A stretch of DNA of 53,808 nt, taken from contig JAYVLG010000198.1 of assembly GCA_043759595.1 (NCBI GenBank), positions 1 to 53,808 of the forward strand, read 5' to 3'. Position numbers and translations under genes: made by a program. The notes below the pieces were generated by a model. It saw only the letters and a program-made list of their open reading frames with translations. It searched no databases and was not told the DNA's origin. The stretch is from Sulfurirhabdus sp043759595 (lineage in GTDB: Bacteria; Pseudomonadota; Gammaproteobacteria; Burkholderiales; SMCO01). Below, in pieces: positions 23,804-33,505 of the stretch (its first letter is position 1; the number at the start of each line of letters is the position of its first letter).

Positions 23804-25174
23804 ATGAATCTGTCTTCCCTCACCGCCATTTCCCCTCTTGACGGCCGTTACGCCGGCAAGGTAGCCGACCTTCGTCCTTATTTCAGTGAATTCGCCCTGA
23901 TCAAACACCGCGTAAAAGTAGAAATTGAATGGCTCAAAGCTTTAAGCCGTGAACCAGCCATCGCTGAAGTACCTGCATTTTCTGCCGCCACCATCGCGCA
24001 ACTGGACGCACTGGCGAACAATTTTTCCGAAACAGATGCTCAAGCAGTCAAAAACATCGAGAAAGTCACCAATCATGACGTCAAGGCTGTGGAATACTGG
24101 ATGAAACAAAGTCTGGCAGAAAATACGGAAGTGATGAAAGTGAGCGAATTCATTCATTTCGCCTGCACATCTGAGGACATCAACAATCTGTCTCATGGCA
24201 TGATGCTGACATCCGCCCGAGAAGCGGTGATGTTGCCCGCGTTGAACAATATCATTTCAACACTCGTAAAATTGTCGCATGATCTGGCAGAGTTACCGAT
24301 GCTGGCTCATACACACGGCCAGCCAGCCTCCCCTACCACCGTCGGCAAAGAAATGGCCAACGTCGCTTACCGTTTGCAGCATGCTCAAGCGCGTATTGCA
24401 TCCGTTGCCATTCTAGGGAAAGCTAATGGTGCAGTGGGCAATTACAACGCTCACTTATCGGCCTACCCTGAATTTGACTGGGAATCGTTTGCCAGGAAAT
24501 TTGTAGAAAGCCTGGGCCTGCACTTTAATCCCTATACCATTCAGATTGAGCCCCATGACTACATGGCTGAACTGTTTGATGCCTTTGGCCGCGCTAACAC
24601 TATTTTTATTGATTTTAATCGCGATATCTGGGGATATATCTCCATGGGTTACTTCAAACAGAAAGTAAAAGCTGGTGAAGTAGGCTCTTCTACCATGCCA
24701 CACAAGGTCAACCCGATTGATTTCGAAAACTCTGAGGGCAACATGGGGCTGGCTAATGCCCTGCTGCGCCATCTCAGTGAAAAGTTGCCAGTTTCCCGCT
24801 GGCAACGTGATCTGACCGATTCCACCGTGTTGCGCAATATGGGTGTTGCTTTAGGTTACACCTTGCTGGGTTATGATTCCTGCCTGAAAGGACTGAACAA
24901 GCTGGAAGCCAATCCAGCCCGCTTGCACGATGATCTCGATCACAATTGGGAAGTGCTGGCCGAACCCATTCAGACCGTCATGCGTCGCTATGCAATTGCC
25001 AATCCTTACGAGCAACTCAAAGAACTAACCCGTGGCAAAGGTGGCATCAATAAAGAAACGCTACACAGCTTCATTCAAAACCTTGCCATACCCGAGAATG
25101 AAAAGCAGCGCTTACTGCAAATGACACCATGGAACTATATTGGCAATGCAATTGAATTAGCCAAACGCATGTAG
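23804..25174 (+). CDS. purB: Adenylosuccinate lyase
   Basis: A 456-residue fumarase-superfamily enzyme that acts twice in purine synthesis (SAICAR to AICAR, adenylosuccinate to AMP). The signature loop GSSTMPHKVNPIDFENSEG (about 295-313) with catalytic Ser is intact. The active-site LAHTHGQPASPTT (His near 171) and the N-terminal SPLDGRYAGKVADL are also present. The longer E. coli-type form (456 aa) is the class seen in proteobacteria. It is transcribed alone, bounded by a hairpin at 25181-25213. Confidence 0.97.
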   Translation: MNLSSLTAISPLDGRYAGKVADLRPYFSEFALIKHRVKVEIEWLKALSREPAIAEVPAFSAATIAQLDALANNFSETDAQAVKNIEKVTNHDVKAVEYWMKQSLAENTEVMKVSEFIHFACTSEDINNLSHGMMLTSAREAVMLPALNNIISTLVKLSHDLAELPMLAHTHGQPASPTTVGKEMANVAYRLQHAQARIASVAILGKANGAVGNYNAHLSAYPEFDWESFARKFVESLGLHFNPYTIQIEPHDYMAELFDAFGRANTIFIDFNRDIWGYISMGYFKQKVKAGEVGSSTMPHKVNPIDFENSEGNMGLANALLRHLSEKLPVSRWQRDLTDSTVLRNMGVALGYTLLGYDSCLKGLNKLEANPARLHDDLDHNWEVLAEPIQTVMRRYAIANPYEQLKELTRGKGGINKETLHSFIQNLAIPENEKQRLLQMTPWNYIGNAIELAKRM

Positions 25175-25180
25175 AAATGC

Positions 25181-25213
25181 TGGTCGTGAGCACTTTTGCC
25201 CACGACCATTCAG
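25181..25213 (+). terminator. Hairpin terminator after purB
   Basis: TGGTCGTG (25181-25188) pairs with CACGACCA (25201-25208). The tract that follows is T-rich but interrupted (TTCAGTTTTG). It begins 6 bases past the purB stop. Confidence 0.75.
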
Positions 25214-25283
25214 TTTTGTTTAATTTTCACACCCAAAACAGCTACTATAATAGCCAGCACTTTTATTCTCCGAGGCTAGCAAC

Positions 25284-26141
25284 ATGTCAGAATACTCACT
25301 TGACGTCACTACAGAGAATTTTCAGGATACTGTTATTGCCGGTTCCAGCAAAACACCGGTTATTGTGGATTTTTGGGCGCCCTGGTGCGGGCCATGTAAA
25401 TCACTCAAGCCGATTTTGGAAAAACTGGCAGCGGAATATCAAGGCAAGTTTATTCTGGCCAAAGTCAATTCTGATGATCACCAACAACTTGCCACCCAAT
25501 ATGGCGTCAGAGGCATTCCCAGTGTTAAGGCCTTTGTAAATGGTGAAATAGTAGATGAGTTTTCCGGTGCATTACCTGAAGGAGCAGTACGCGAGTTTAT
25601 CGACAAACTGATCCCTTCGCCCGGTGATGAATTACGCCAACAAGCTATGGAAGTTTATCGAGTAGGGAAAGCCGCAGAAGCACTAAAAATGCTGGCCTCT
25701 GCTGCAAAACTTGACCCGAAAAACGAACAAATCCACATCGATGCGGCTGAAATCATGCTGGATATTGATGAAGTTGATGAAGCCAAAAGATTACTTTCCA
25801 ATTTACCTCCTGCCTTCCTGGGAGAATCGCGCGTCATTGCCATGCTCGCGCGCCTTGAATTTGCAGACAAAAGCAAAGGCTTGCCTGATGCAATTGAACT
25901 GGAAAGACGCATTACTGCCAATGAGAATGATCTGGATGCGCGCCTGCAACTGGCCAACCTGATGGTATCCAAACAGCAGTATGAAACTGCGCTGGATCAA
26001 TTATTGGAAATTATCAAACGAGATCATGCATTTAGTGCAGAAGCGGGTCGCAAAACCATGCTATCCATATTTAACCTGTTGGGTGGACACGGGGAAATAG
26101 TCAGCAAATATCGACGTTTAATGGCAAGCGCACTGCACTGA
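25284..26141 (+). CDS. ybbN: Thioredoxin-domain co-chaperone (YbbN/CnoX-like)
   Basis: A 285-residue protein with an N-terminal thioredoxin fold and C-terminal TPR-like repeats. The active site is WCGPCK with Cys35 and Cys38 intact, followed by the cis-Pro loop RGIPSV. The second half (about 120-285) has tetratricopeptide-like helices and the family ending RKTMLSIFNLLGGHGEIVSKYRRLMASAL. In E. coli, CnoX (YbbN) has lost redox activity (SxxC) but holds chaperedoxin function with GroEL and DnaK. Here the CGPC site suggests retained disulfide activity. AGGCTAGC precedes the ATG. Confidence 0.9.
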   Translation: MSEYSLDVTTENFQDTVIAGSSKTPVIVDFWAPWCGPCKSLKPILEKLAAEYQGKFILAKVNSDDHQQLATQYGVRGIPSVKAFVNGEIVDEFSGALPEGAVREFIDKLIPSPGDELRQQAMEVYRVGKAAEALKMLASAAKLDPKNEQIHIDAAEIMLDIDEVDEAKRLLSNLPPAFLGESRVIAMLARLEFADKSKGLPDAIELERRITANENDLDARLQLANLMVSKQQYETALDQLLEIIKRDHAFSAEAGRKTMLSIFNLLGGHGEIVSKYRRLMASALH

Positions 26142-26267
26142 TATATTAACTATTCCGCTTGCATAACCTATAATCCTATAAACAGCCATTTTAATTTCTT
26201 GAAGTACGAACGCTGTTCACATTGAAAGATTTACAATCAACCGGTAAATCCACGTTGTTAGGAAAAC

Positions 26268-27020
26268 ATGGGCGACGCAGAAAATCTACTCACCGGCCTT
26301 CACGTTCTCACAGATTTCCTTGAGTCAGAAGGTAGCATTGACGACAATCTGCAGCAACTCGCGGCCATGTCAGCAAAAATCCTTAACGCCGAGAATTGTT
26401 CCATCATGCTGTTGAGTGAAGGGGAATTTGAGGAACTGAGTTTGCGTGTATGCGCGAATCATGGTGATCTGCCTGCCAAAGCCTATAAAGAAACCATGAA
26501 AAAGGGCGAAGGCATTTCAGGTCATGTCATTGCCACAGGAAAGTCACTGCTTATCGAAAACATCGACAACTCGGAATTTTCAAAATGGGCCAGACACTCT
26601 CAAGACCCTAACAAAAGTGTACTCTCTTCACCCATTCTGATAAACCGCAAGATTATTGGCGTGATTAACGTGAATGGACAGAAACAGAAGCGCCCTTTTA
26701 ATCTGGATGACTTGAATCTGCTGGATATTGTGGCGCTTTTCATCGGAAAATCCATCCAGGTCAATCAATTGCAAAGCGTTTTGCGCTCTCGCTTTGCACA
26801 AATGGCACTGGTGGATAATGCAGGAAAATCTGTTGAAAATGTGATGATCAACGCTGCACAAGACCCTGATAAAATGGCTAAAATCGTAGCAAAATCTTTT
26901 TATCGGGAAATGGCCAAATCCGGATTTGGTTCAGCCCAGATAATCAATGCAGCTTCTGAAATCATTTCCGAACTGACCAGAAACCTGGATAAACACAGCA
27001 AGCGTGCTGCCAAAAAGTAA
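26268..27020 (+). CDS. GAF-domain protein
   Basis: A 250-residue cytoplasmic protein with one GAF domain at about 20-165: AENCSIMLLSEGEFEELSLRVCANHG, then KGEGISGHVIATGKSLLIENI and SSPILINRKIIGVINVNGQK. The remaining C-terminus (about 180-250) is helical and Lys-rich (LDKHSKRAAKK) without HisKA, HATPase, GGDEF or HTH motifs. The effector output is therefore unknown. It may be a ligand- or redox-sensing partner for a separate kinase or regulator. It lies 127 bp after ybbN on the same strand and is followed by repetitive non-coding DNA. Confidence 0.8.
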   Translation: MGDAENLLTGLHVLTDFLESEGSIDDNLQQLAAMSAKILNAENCSIMLLSEGEFEELSLRVCANHGDLPAKAYKETMKKGEGISGHVIATGKSLLIENIDNSEFSKWARHSQDPNKSVLSSPILINRKIIGVINVNGQKQKRPFNLDDLNLLDIVALFIGKSIQVNQLQSVLRSRFAQMALVDNAGKSVENVMINAAQDPDKMAKIVAKSFYREMAKSGFGSAQIINAASEIISELTRNLDKHSKRAAKK

Positions 27021-27069
27021 ACAACACGTTGGCACCTTTACCAAGCGGTTTACGTAGCTTTGCATATTA

Positions 27070-27180
27070 ACCGCAGAGGCGCGGAGTTGATGCACCGTAA
27101 ATATTAAACTTGTGATGCTTTGTTATAAGGCGACACTATTCACTCTCACAAAGCACGGTGTTTCTCCGCGCCTCTGCGGT
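27070..27180. repeat. 111-bp inverted-repeat element (CCGCAGAGGCGCGGAG type)
   Basis: Perfect 17-bp arms ACCGCAGAGGCGCGGAG (27070-27086) and CTCCGCGCCTCTGCGGT (27164-27180) have an inner pair CACCGT/ACGGTG (27093-27098, 27155-27160). Elements with CGCAGAGnCGC arms are common dispersed intergenic repeats of proteobacteria. No transposase is present. Confidence 0.8.
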
Positions 27181-27235
27181 AAAAGCTGTGTAATCTGGAT
27201 TTGCTGTGATTCCAAAATAAATAAGATCTATCTAG

Positions 27236-27374
27236 TTATCATCCGGAAACATCTGTTTTCCCCTCCCCCTTGATGAGGGAGGGCTAGGGAGGGTGGTAAT
27301 ACCTTGAAATTTAACCCCTCTCCCCTGCCCTCTCCCACAAGAGGAGAGGGAGTTACTGCGTTTCCGGATGAGAA
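27236..27374. repeat. 139-bp MITE/REPIN-like element
   Basis: Fifteen-bp terminal inverted repeats TTATCATCCGGAAAC (27236-27250) and GTTTCCGGATGAGAA (27360-27374) match at 14 positions. They enclose two pyrimidine/purine hairpins (CCTCCC with GGGAGG, and CCCTCTCC with GGAGAGGG). There is no coding capacity. Such CCCTCTCC palindromes are widespread mobile intergenic repeats. Confidence 0.75.
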
Positions 27375-27472
27375 CTAAGCAGCCAATCTTTATTGCTAAT
27401 CAGGAAAGGTTTTAACAATACAGAGGCTTGATTTATGTGTCTTTGCAATGAGTTATTCACCAGCCTGAATAT

Positions 27473-28405
27473 TTAGCCGTCTGCATTGATCCTGGTGATT
27501 AATTCCTGCAGTACAGATGCAGCCTTGTCATTTTCCACCTGACAGGTACCTGCATTCAAATGGCCACCGCCGCCATACTGCAGCATCAGTTCACCCACGT
27601 TTGTTTTTGAACCACGATCAAGAATGGATTTACCTGTGGCAAAAACGGTATTCTGCTGCTTCAGCCCCCATAACACATGGATTGAAATAGTGCATTCAGG
27701 GTAAAGCGCATAAATCACGAATCGATTACCGGCGTAAATGGTTTCCTCTTGACGCAGATCGAGCACAACCAGATTGCCATAAACCTTTGAGCAACGCTTA
27801 ATCTGCTCCTTGAACTTGGTATCATGCTCGAAATACATATCCGAGCGTTCCTTCACATCCGGCAACTGCATAATCTCGGTGATATTGTGATTTCTGCAAT
27901 AATCAATCAAATCCATCATCAGATTGTAATTTGAGATGCGAAAGTCACGAAACCGTCCCAACCCAGTGCGAGCATCCATCAAATAGTTCAACAATACCCA
28001 GCCTTCAGGATTCAATATTTCATCGCGAGAAAATTGCGCGGCATCGCCCTTATCCACTGCCGCCATCATGTCATCCCATTCTACAGGGAAAGCCTTTTTT
28101 CCACCGTAATAGTCATACACTACCCGCGCGGCCGAGGGGGCTTCCGGGTCTATTACATGGTTAGTGCGTTCACCGGTATTGCGGATGGTTTCAGACAAAT
28201 GGTGATCAAATACAAGGTGTGCGCCAGGCACATAGGGTAAATTAGTGGTGATATCATTAGGCCCGATTTCAATCTTGCCATCCTGCATATCCTTGGGATG
28301 AACAAATTTGATGTCTTCAAGGATATCGAGGTGCTTCAATAATACTGCACATACCAGACCATCAAAATCGCTACGCGTAACCAGACGAAATTTTTTTCCT
28401 TCCAT
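27473..28405 (-). CDS. DHH-family phosphoesterase
   Basis: A 310-residue cytoplasmic protein. The N-terminal RSDFDGLVCAVLLKHL (11-26) provides the first metal-binding Asp pair. LVFDHHLSE (about 63-71) gives the DHH motif. A C-terminal DHHA1-like end has GGGGHLNAGTCQ (about 280-291), the substrate-binding glycine loop. The set matches RecJ/NrnA/exopolyphosphatase-like hydrolases acting on nano-RNA, pAp, cyclic dinucleotides or short polyphosphate; the exact substrate cannot be told. It is the last gene of the queA–tgt–yajC–secDF–dedA series, 90 bp after dedA. Confidence 0.88.
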   Translation of the reverse strand: MEGKKFRLVTRSDFDGLVCAVLLKHLDILEDIKFVHPKDMQDGKIEIGPNDITTNLPYVPGAHLVFDHHLSETIRNTGERTNHVIDPEAPSAARVVYDYYGGKKAFPVEWDDMMAAVDKGDAAQFSRDEILNPEGWVLLNYLMDARTGLGRFRDFRISNYNLMMDLIDYCRNHNITEIMQLPDVKERSDMYFEHDTKFKEQIKRCSKVYGNLVVLDLRQEETIYAGNRFVIYALYPECTISIHVLWGLKQQNTVFATGKSILDRGSKTNVGELMLQYGGGGHLNAGTCQVENDKAASVLQELITRINADG

Positions 28406-28495
28406 AGCACTTGCTCTCCGTAACCAGAAAAAACGACAATGACTATTTAAGCGACAGATCTCATCGCGGAATTTTGTTACAACTTCCTCTTAGCG

Positions 28496-29137
28496 TTACG
28501 TTCTTAAACGACGGTGCTGCACATATTTGATTATCCCCGGCAGAATGGAGACAAAAATGATACCCAGCATGACCAGCGTCAGGTTTTGTTTGACGACAGG
28601 TATATTACCGAAATAATAGCCAATGAGAACAAAAAAGCTGATCCAGAAAATACTGCCGAAAAAACTGAACAGTGCAAAGTGCACATAGTACATACGACCA
28701 ATACCTGCTACAAAGGGAGCAAAGGTTCGTACAATGGGCAAAAATCGGGCAAAAATGATGGTTTTACCGCCGTGTTTTTCATAGAAAGCGCGCGTCTTTT
28801 CCAAATATGCACGGTTTAAAAAGCGCGACTGCTGTTTCGAAAAAACTTTCGGCCCGATGAAACGTCCGATCCAGTAGTTCGTGTTATCGCCAAGGAATGC
28901 CGCTGCCACCAGCAAGGGAAACAACGTCTGAATTTCCATCCCGCCCGCTGCAGCAAGCGTGCCTGCAACAAACAGCAAAGAGTCACCTGGCAAAAATGGT
29001 GTAACCACCAACCCGGTTTCACAAAAAATAATCAGAAATAAAATCAGGTAAACCCAAGAACCGTAATTCTGGATGATCACACTGAGATGTTGATCCAGAT
29101 GCAAAACGATATCAATAAATAAACTTATATATTCCAC
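28496..29137 (-). CDS. DedA-family membrane protein
   Basis: A 213-residue polytopic inner-membrane protein with about five hydrophobic segments and the DedA/SNARE-associated signature. CETGLVVTPFLPGDSLLFVAG (about 40-60) and the re-entrant FLGDNTNYWIGRFIG lead to FARFLPIVRTFAPFVAGIGRM, which has the conserved Arg pair. DedA proteins act in lipid-carrier (C55-P) or phospholipid translocation and membrane homeostasis; specificity is not evident here. It lies 35 bp after secF, so it is probably co-transcribed with the Sec genes. Confidence 0.92.
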   Translation of the reverse strand: MEYISLFIDIVLHLDQHLSVIIQNYGSWVYLILFLIIFCETGLVVTPFLPGDSLLFVAGTLAAAGGMEIQTLFPLLVAAAFLGDNTNYWIGRFIGPKVFSKQQSRFLNRAYLEKTRAFYEKHGGKTIIFARFLPIVRTFAPFVAGIGRMYYVHFALFSFFGSIFWISFFVLIGYYFGNIPVVKQNLTLVMLGIIFVSILPGIIKYVQHRRLRT

Positions 29138-29172
29138 AAGGTTTACCTGGTATTAGTACTAAAGATTACCTG

Positions 29173-30102
29173 TTATGGCAGGTTATCAACCGGCACTTTC
29201 TCCGGTTTAAGGAAGTCCTCACGCGACACACCTAACCACAACACGATGGGGCTTGCGACCAGCACGGATGAATAAATACCAAAGATAATACCAATGGTTA
29301 GGGCCAGTGCAAAATAATGCAAGGCCTCGCCCCCAAAAAACAACATGGCCAGAACCATCAACTGGGTCATGGAGTGAGTAATGATGGTACGGGACATAGT
29401 ACGCGTAATGGCATTATCAATAATTTCCGGAACACCGGCTTTGCGCATATTGCGAAAGTTTTCACGAATCCGGTCAAACACCACTACAGATTCATTCACC
29501 GAATAACCCAGAATAGCCAGAATACCAGCTAAAACGGTCAGTGAAAATTCCCACTGAAAAAAGGCAAAACAGCCCAGAATAATCACCACGTCGTGCATGT
29601 TGGCGACAATCGCGGCGACCGAGAAGCGCCATTCAAAACGCACGGCCAAATAAGCCATGATACCGATGACCACTACAAGCAATGCCAGAGCGCCATTTTC
29701 GTACAACTCTTTTCCTACCTGCGGCCCTACAAACTCTACCCGCTGCAGTTTTGCGCCATTCTCTGTTTTCTGCAGCATCGCGAATATTTGCTCGCTTAAT
29801 TTGGCGCTGGTCACTCCCGCTTTAACGGGCAAGCGCACCATAACATCATGGGAAGTACCAAAATTTTGCACAGCGGCATCCGCAAATCCGTTCTTGGCTA
29901 GCGTGTCACGAATCTGGGGGATATCAGCTGCTTGAGGATAATTGATTTCCATCACCGTACCACCGGTGAAATCCACACCAAGATTCAGCCCTTTTGTGGC
30001 CAATGCTCCCACTGCAAGAATAAAGGTAACCAGCGATATGATGGTGGTAACCCGCGCATAGCGCATGAAAGGTATATCACTTTTAATTCTGAAAAATTCC
30101 AT
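29173..30102 (-). CDS. secF: Protein translocase subunit SecF
   Basis: A 309-residue RND-type partner of SecD that uses proton motive force to pull exported proteins through SecYEG. TM1 is followed by the signature GLNLGVDFTGGTVMEI (about 39-54). A periplasmic P1-like domain is next. The TM4-TM6 bundle contains ILGYSVNESVVVFDRIREN (Asp of the proton path near 213) and RTIITHSMTQLMVLAMLFFGG. It starts 27 bp after secD. Confidence 0.97.
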   Translation of the reverse strand: MEFFRIKSDIPFMRYARVTTIISLVTFILAVGALATKGLNLGVDFTGGTVMEINYPQAADIPQIRDTLAKNGFADAAVQNFGTSHDVMVRLPVKAGVTSAKLSEQIFAMLQKTENGAKLQRVEFVGPQVGKELYENGALALLVVVIGIMAYLAVRFEWRFSVAAIVANMHDVVIILGCFAFFQWEFSLTVLAGILAILGYSVNESVVVFDRIRENFRNMRKAGVPEIIDNAITRTMSRTIITHSMTQLMVLAMLFFGGEALHYFALALTIGIIFGIYSSVLVASPIVLWLGVSREDFLKPEKVPVDNLP

Positions 30103-30129
30103 AATTGCTTCCTAGCGAGCCAGCGTTAT

Positions 30130-31956
30130 TTAGATGGAGACTTTGGAAAGTCTTGCCTGTCTTCCATAAACCAGGTTCACAATGCCACGCGATACCATCA
30201 CGGCACTGAACATGGATGTCAAAATACCCAAACACAATACAACTGCAAAGCCTTTGACTGGTCCGGAACCCAGCCAGAACAAAGCAATACCTGCAATCAA
30301 AGTGGTAATGTTAGAATCCAGAATGGTGCCGAATGCACGTTCATACCCTGCATAAATCGCTGCTTGCGGTGACATGCCGGATCGCAACTCTTCCCGAATA
30401 CGTTCATTTATCAGCACGTTGGCGTCAATCGCCATACCCACAGTCAAGGCAATACCTGCCATACCTGGCAATGTCAGAGTAGCTTGAAGCAGGGAAAGTA
30501 TCGATAACAGGAACAACACATTCACTGCCAAAGCGAAAGTAGAAATCACCCCAAACATCCGGTAATACATCATCATGAACACGGCAATTGCGGCAAACCC
30601 GTAGATATTGGAGTTAAATCCTTTAGCAATATTTTCTGCCCCCAGACTTGGGCCAACCGTTCGCTCTTCAACGATTTCCATTGGTGCGGCAAGCGCACCG
30701 GCACGTAACAGCAGCGCCACATCATTGGCTTCTACAGCATCTTGCATGCCGGTTATCTGCACACGGCCACCGCCAATTTCTTCACGGATGACAGGGGCAG
30801 TAATCACTTCTGCGTGACCTTTTTCCACCAGTAGAATGGCCATGCGTTTGCCCACATTTTCACGGGTAACGTTTTTGAATATCCGTGCACCTCTGCCATC
30901 CAGGTTGACGTGTACGGCAGCCTGACTGGATTGAGAGTCAAAACCCGGTGAAGCATCGTTAATGTATTCACCGGTAAGCACCACATTCTTTTTCACCAGA
31001 ACCGGACGGCCATCACGTTCTGTATACAGTTCCGAACCAAATGGCACCTGGCCCGCCATTGCCGCTTGAAGTGTGGCTGGATCGCTATGCTCCTCATCCA
31101 CCAGACGCACTTCCAGTGTTGCTGTACGGCCCAGTATATCTTTGGCTTTCGCTGTATCCTGCACGCCAGGCAGCTGAACCACGACGCGGTCTATGCCCTG
31201 TTGCTGGATAATCGGTTCTGCCACACCCAGTTCATTTACCCGGTTACGCAAAGTGGTTATATTTTGCTGCAACGCCAGTTCCTGCAGGCGTTTCTGCGCT
31301 TCGACCTTGAGAGTAGCGATTAATTTAAACTCACCCTCTACATTTTGCTCTTTCAGCAGCAGATCACCGTATGCATTACTGATTTCCTTCTCTGCCTTGG
31401 CACGGCTATCCGCATCACGAAACTTTACTTCAACAGATTGCCCTGTACGACTGATTCCAACGTAATAGATTTTTTTATCGCGTAAAGTGGTTCGAATATC
31501 CCCGGTATAGCGTTCCACTGCTTTATCCAAAGCGGCCTTCATATCCACTTGCAGCAGAAAGTGCACACCACCACGCAAATCCAGTCCCAGATACATGGGC
31601 AACGCACCAATACTAGTCAGCCATTTCGGAGAACTCGGCAGGAGGTTCAGCGCAACCACATAACCTGCGCCCAATTTTGCCTGAACAATATCTTTGGCTT
31701 TCAACTGGGTGTCGGTATCTGCGAATCGCACTTTGACACTCGCCTGATCCAGGAATACCCCCTGATAGCTGATTTTGTTTGCCTTGAGCGACTCTTCTAC
31801 CTGCTGCATTAATCCTGTATCTGCTTTGGCTGTAGTGCGTAAGGGCGAAACTTGAATCGCCGGTGATTCACCATAAAAGTTGGGCAAGGTATAAATAAGA
31901 CCGAGCACCAGGGTTACGGCAATAAGGATGTATTTCCAGAGAGGATAACGGTTCAT
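30130..31956 (-). CDS. secD: Protein translocase subunit SecD
   Basis: A 608-residue SecD with an N-terminal TM (YPLWKYILIAVTLVLGLIYT) and the P1 head/base domain. LGLDLRGGVHFLLQVD (the D1-D2 motif), the GRTATLEVRLVDEE region, and the C-terminal six-TM part follow, with GIALTVGMAIDANVLINERIREE (proton-path Asp). The length matches SecD of proteobacteria. The ATG at 31956 is taken as the start, since CGGAG precedes it and a TTG two codons upstream is less likely. It sits between yajC and secF as in most bacteria. Confidence 0.97.
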   Translation of the reverse strand: MNRYPLWKYILIAVTLVLGLIYTLPNFYGESPAIQVSPLRTTAKADTGLMQQVEESLKANKISYQGVFLDQASVKVRFADTDTQLKAKDIVQAKLGAGYVVALNLLPSSPKWLTSIGALPMYLGLDLRGGVHFLLQVDMKAALDKAVERYTGDIRTTLRDKKIYYVGISRTGQSVEVKFRDADSRAKAEKEISNAYGDLLLKEQNVEGEFKLIATLKVEAQKRLQELALQQNITTLRNRVNELGVAEPIIQQQGIDRVVVQLPGVQDTAKAKDILGRTATLEVRLVDEEHSDPATLQAAMAGQVPFGSELYTERDGRPVLVKKNVVLTGEYINDASPGFDSQSSQAAVHVNLDGRGARIFKNVTRENVGKRMAILLVEKGHAEVITAPVIREEIGGGRVQITGMQDAVEANDVALLLRAGALAAPMEIVEERTVGPSLGAENIAKGFNSNIYGFAAIAVFMMMYYRMFGVISTFALAVNVLFLLSILSLLQATLTLPGMAGIALTVGMAIDANVLINERIREELRSGMSPQAAIYAGYERAFGTILDSNITTLIAGIALFWLGSGPVKGFAVVLCLGILTSMFSAVMVSRGIVNLVYGRQARLSKVSI

Positions 31957-32023
31957 GCACAAAACTCCGAGAGGCGTGAGATTTGAAACGCAGAGAGAGC
32001 AAACAAGTCAGGCTTCGCTTTCA

Positions 32024-32344
32024 TCAGATACTTTTAATGGTGCCCTTGGGGAGCAGGGTTTGAATTGCCTGTTTTTGAACATGCACGACCACATTGTCGG
32101 CAATTTCCAGACTGACGTAATTATCGGTCACTTTGACTACTTTACCCAACTCGCCACCTGTCGTTACCACTTCGTCACCTTTTTGCAAGGCAGACAACAT
32201 AGTGCGCACTTCTTTGGCCCGCTTCATCTGTGGGCGAATCATCATGAAGTAAAACAAGGCAAAAATAACGATAAGCGGTACAAATCCCATTAAATCCGGG
32301 CTCGCAGGTGCAGCACCGGCAGCAAAGGCTTCACTAATCAACAC
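32024..32344 (-). CDS. yajC: Sec translocon accessory subunit YajC
   Basis: A 106-residue membrane protein of the SecDF-YajC complex. An N-terminal TM (FVPLIVIFALFYFMMI) is followed by RPQMKRAKEVRTMLSALQKGDEVVTTGG, the invariant YajC segment. A small beta domain (VSLEIADNVVVHVQKQAI) ends the protein. It lies 57 bp after tgt and 67 bp before secD, the usual order. Confidence 0.96.
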   Translation of the reverse strand: MLISEAFAAGAAPASPDLMGFVPLIVIFALFYFMMIRPQMKRAKEVRTMLSALQKGDEVVTTGGELGKVVKVTDNYVSLEIADNVVVHVQKQAIQTLLPKGTIKSI

Positions 32345-32401
32345 AGGTATTCCTCCAAACGTTGCTAATATTTCTAATTAAAGCGCATAAAAAAATGCAT
32401 T

Positions 32402-33505
32402 CTAGCACGTTGCGGCACGTGCCTGCCTAAACTCCACCACAAAATCTGTTAACTTTCCTGCTTCGATGGCTTGCCGCAGGCCTTGCATCAATTCCTGATA
32501 ATAATGCAGGTTATGGATCGTATTTAACCGTGCCCCCAGGATTTCGCCCAGGCGGTAGAGATGATGCAAATATGCGCGAGTAAAATTTTGGCAAGTGTAA
32601 CAAGTGCACTTTTCATCCAGCGGCGCGGTATCCAATCGGTACTGAGCATTACGGATCTTTACCGTTCCATTCCGGGTAAACAGCCAGCCATTTCGTGCAT
32701 TGCGTGTGGGCATCACGCAATCAAACATATCCACCCCTTGCAACACCGCATCTACCAGATCTTCTGGCGTGCCCACGCCCATCAGATAACGCGGCTTTTC
32801 CTGTGGCAGTCTTGGTGCGGTATGGGCAAGAATACGCAGCATATCTTCCTTAGGCTCCCCTACTGAAAGTCCACCAATGGCATAGCCATCAAAACCGATA
32901 TCCATCAACCCCTGCAGGGAAACATCCCGTAACGATTCATACATTCCTCCTTGCACAATCCCAAACAACGCATTGGTATTGCCTTCATGAGCACGTTTTG
33001 AGCGGGCGGCCCAGCGCAGGGAAAGTTGCATGGATTCCTCTGCCTGCTGCAAATCTGCCGGATGCGGCGTGCATTCATCAAATACCATGACAATATCTGA
33101 ATTCAGCACGCGCTGGATGCGTATGGACTCTTCTGGCGTCAGAAAACACGGATCACCATTGACCGGAGAACGAAATTTGACACCTTCTTCAGTAATTTTA
33201 CGCAGATCACCAAGACTGAACACCTGGAACCCTCCGGAATCGGTCAAAATGGGTTTATCCCACCCCATAAATCCATGCAACCCCCCATGCGCTTCAATCA
33301 CCTCCATACCAGGCCGCAGCCATAAATGAAAAGTGTTACCCAGCACGATGTGTGCACCGATATCATTCAATTCCACAGGGCTCATGGCTTTAACAGTGCC
33401 ATAGGTGCCAACTGGCATAAAGGCGGGTGTTTCCACCTTTCCATGCGCTAAATGTAGTGTGCCGCGACGAGAAAGCCCGTCTTGCGCATGAATTTCAAAT
33501 TTCAT
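32402..33505 (-). CDS. tgt: tRNA-guanine transglycosylase
   Basis: A 367-residue enzyme that exchanges G34 of GUN-anticodon tRNAs for preQ1 in queuosine synthesis. GNTFHLWLRPG and the catalytic DSGGFQVFSLG (Asp near 90) are present. FDECTPHPA, GGLSVGEPKEDM and the nucleophile segment GVDMFDCVMPTRNARNG follow. The C-terminal zinc site CTCYTC with a downstream His (YLHHLY, then NTIHNLHYY) is complete. It overlaps the 3' end of queA by 11 bp, so the two queuosine genes are co-translated. Confidence 0.98.
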   Translation of the reverse strand: MKFEIHAQDGLSRRGTLHLAHGKVETPAFMPVGTYGTVKAMSPVELNDIGAHIVLGNTFHLWLRPGMEVIEAHGGLHGFMGWDKPILTDSGGFQVFSLGDLRKITEEGVKFRSPVNGDPCFLTPEESIRIQRVLNSDIVMVFDECTPHPADLQQAEESMQLSLRWAARSKRAHEGNTNALFGIVQGGMYESLRDVSLQGLMDIGFDGYAIGGLSVGEPKEDMLRILAHTAPRLPQEKPRYLMGVGTPEDLVDAVLQGVDMFDCVMPTRNARNGWLFTRNGTVKIRNAQYRLDTAPLDEKCTCYTCQNFTRAYLHHLYRLGEILGARLNTIHNLHYYQELMQGLRQAIEAGKLTDFVVEFRQARAATC

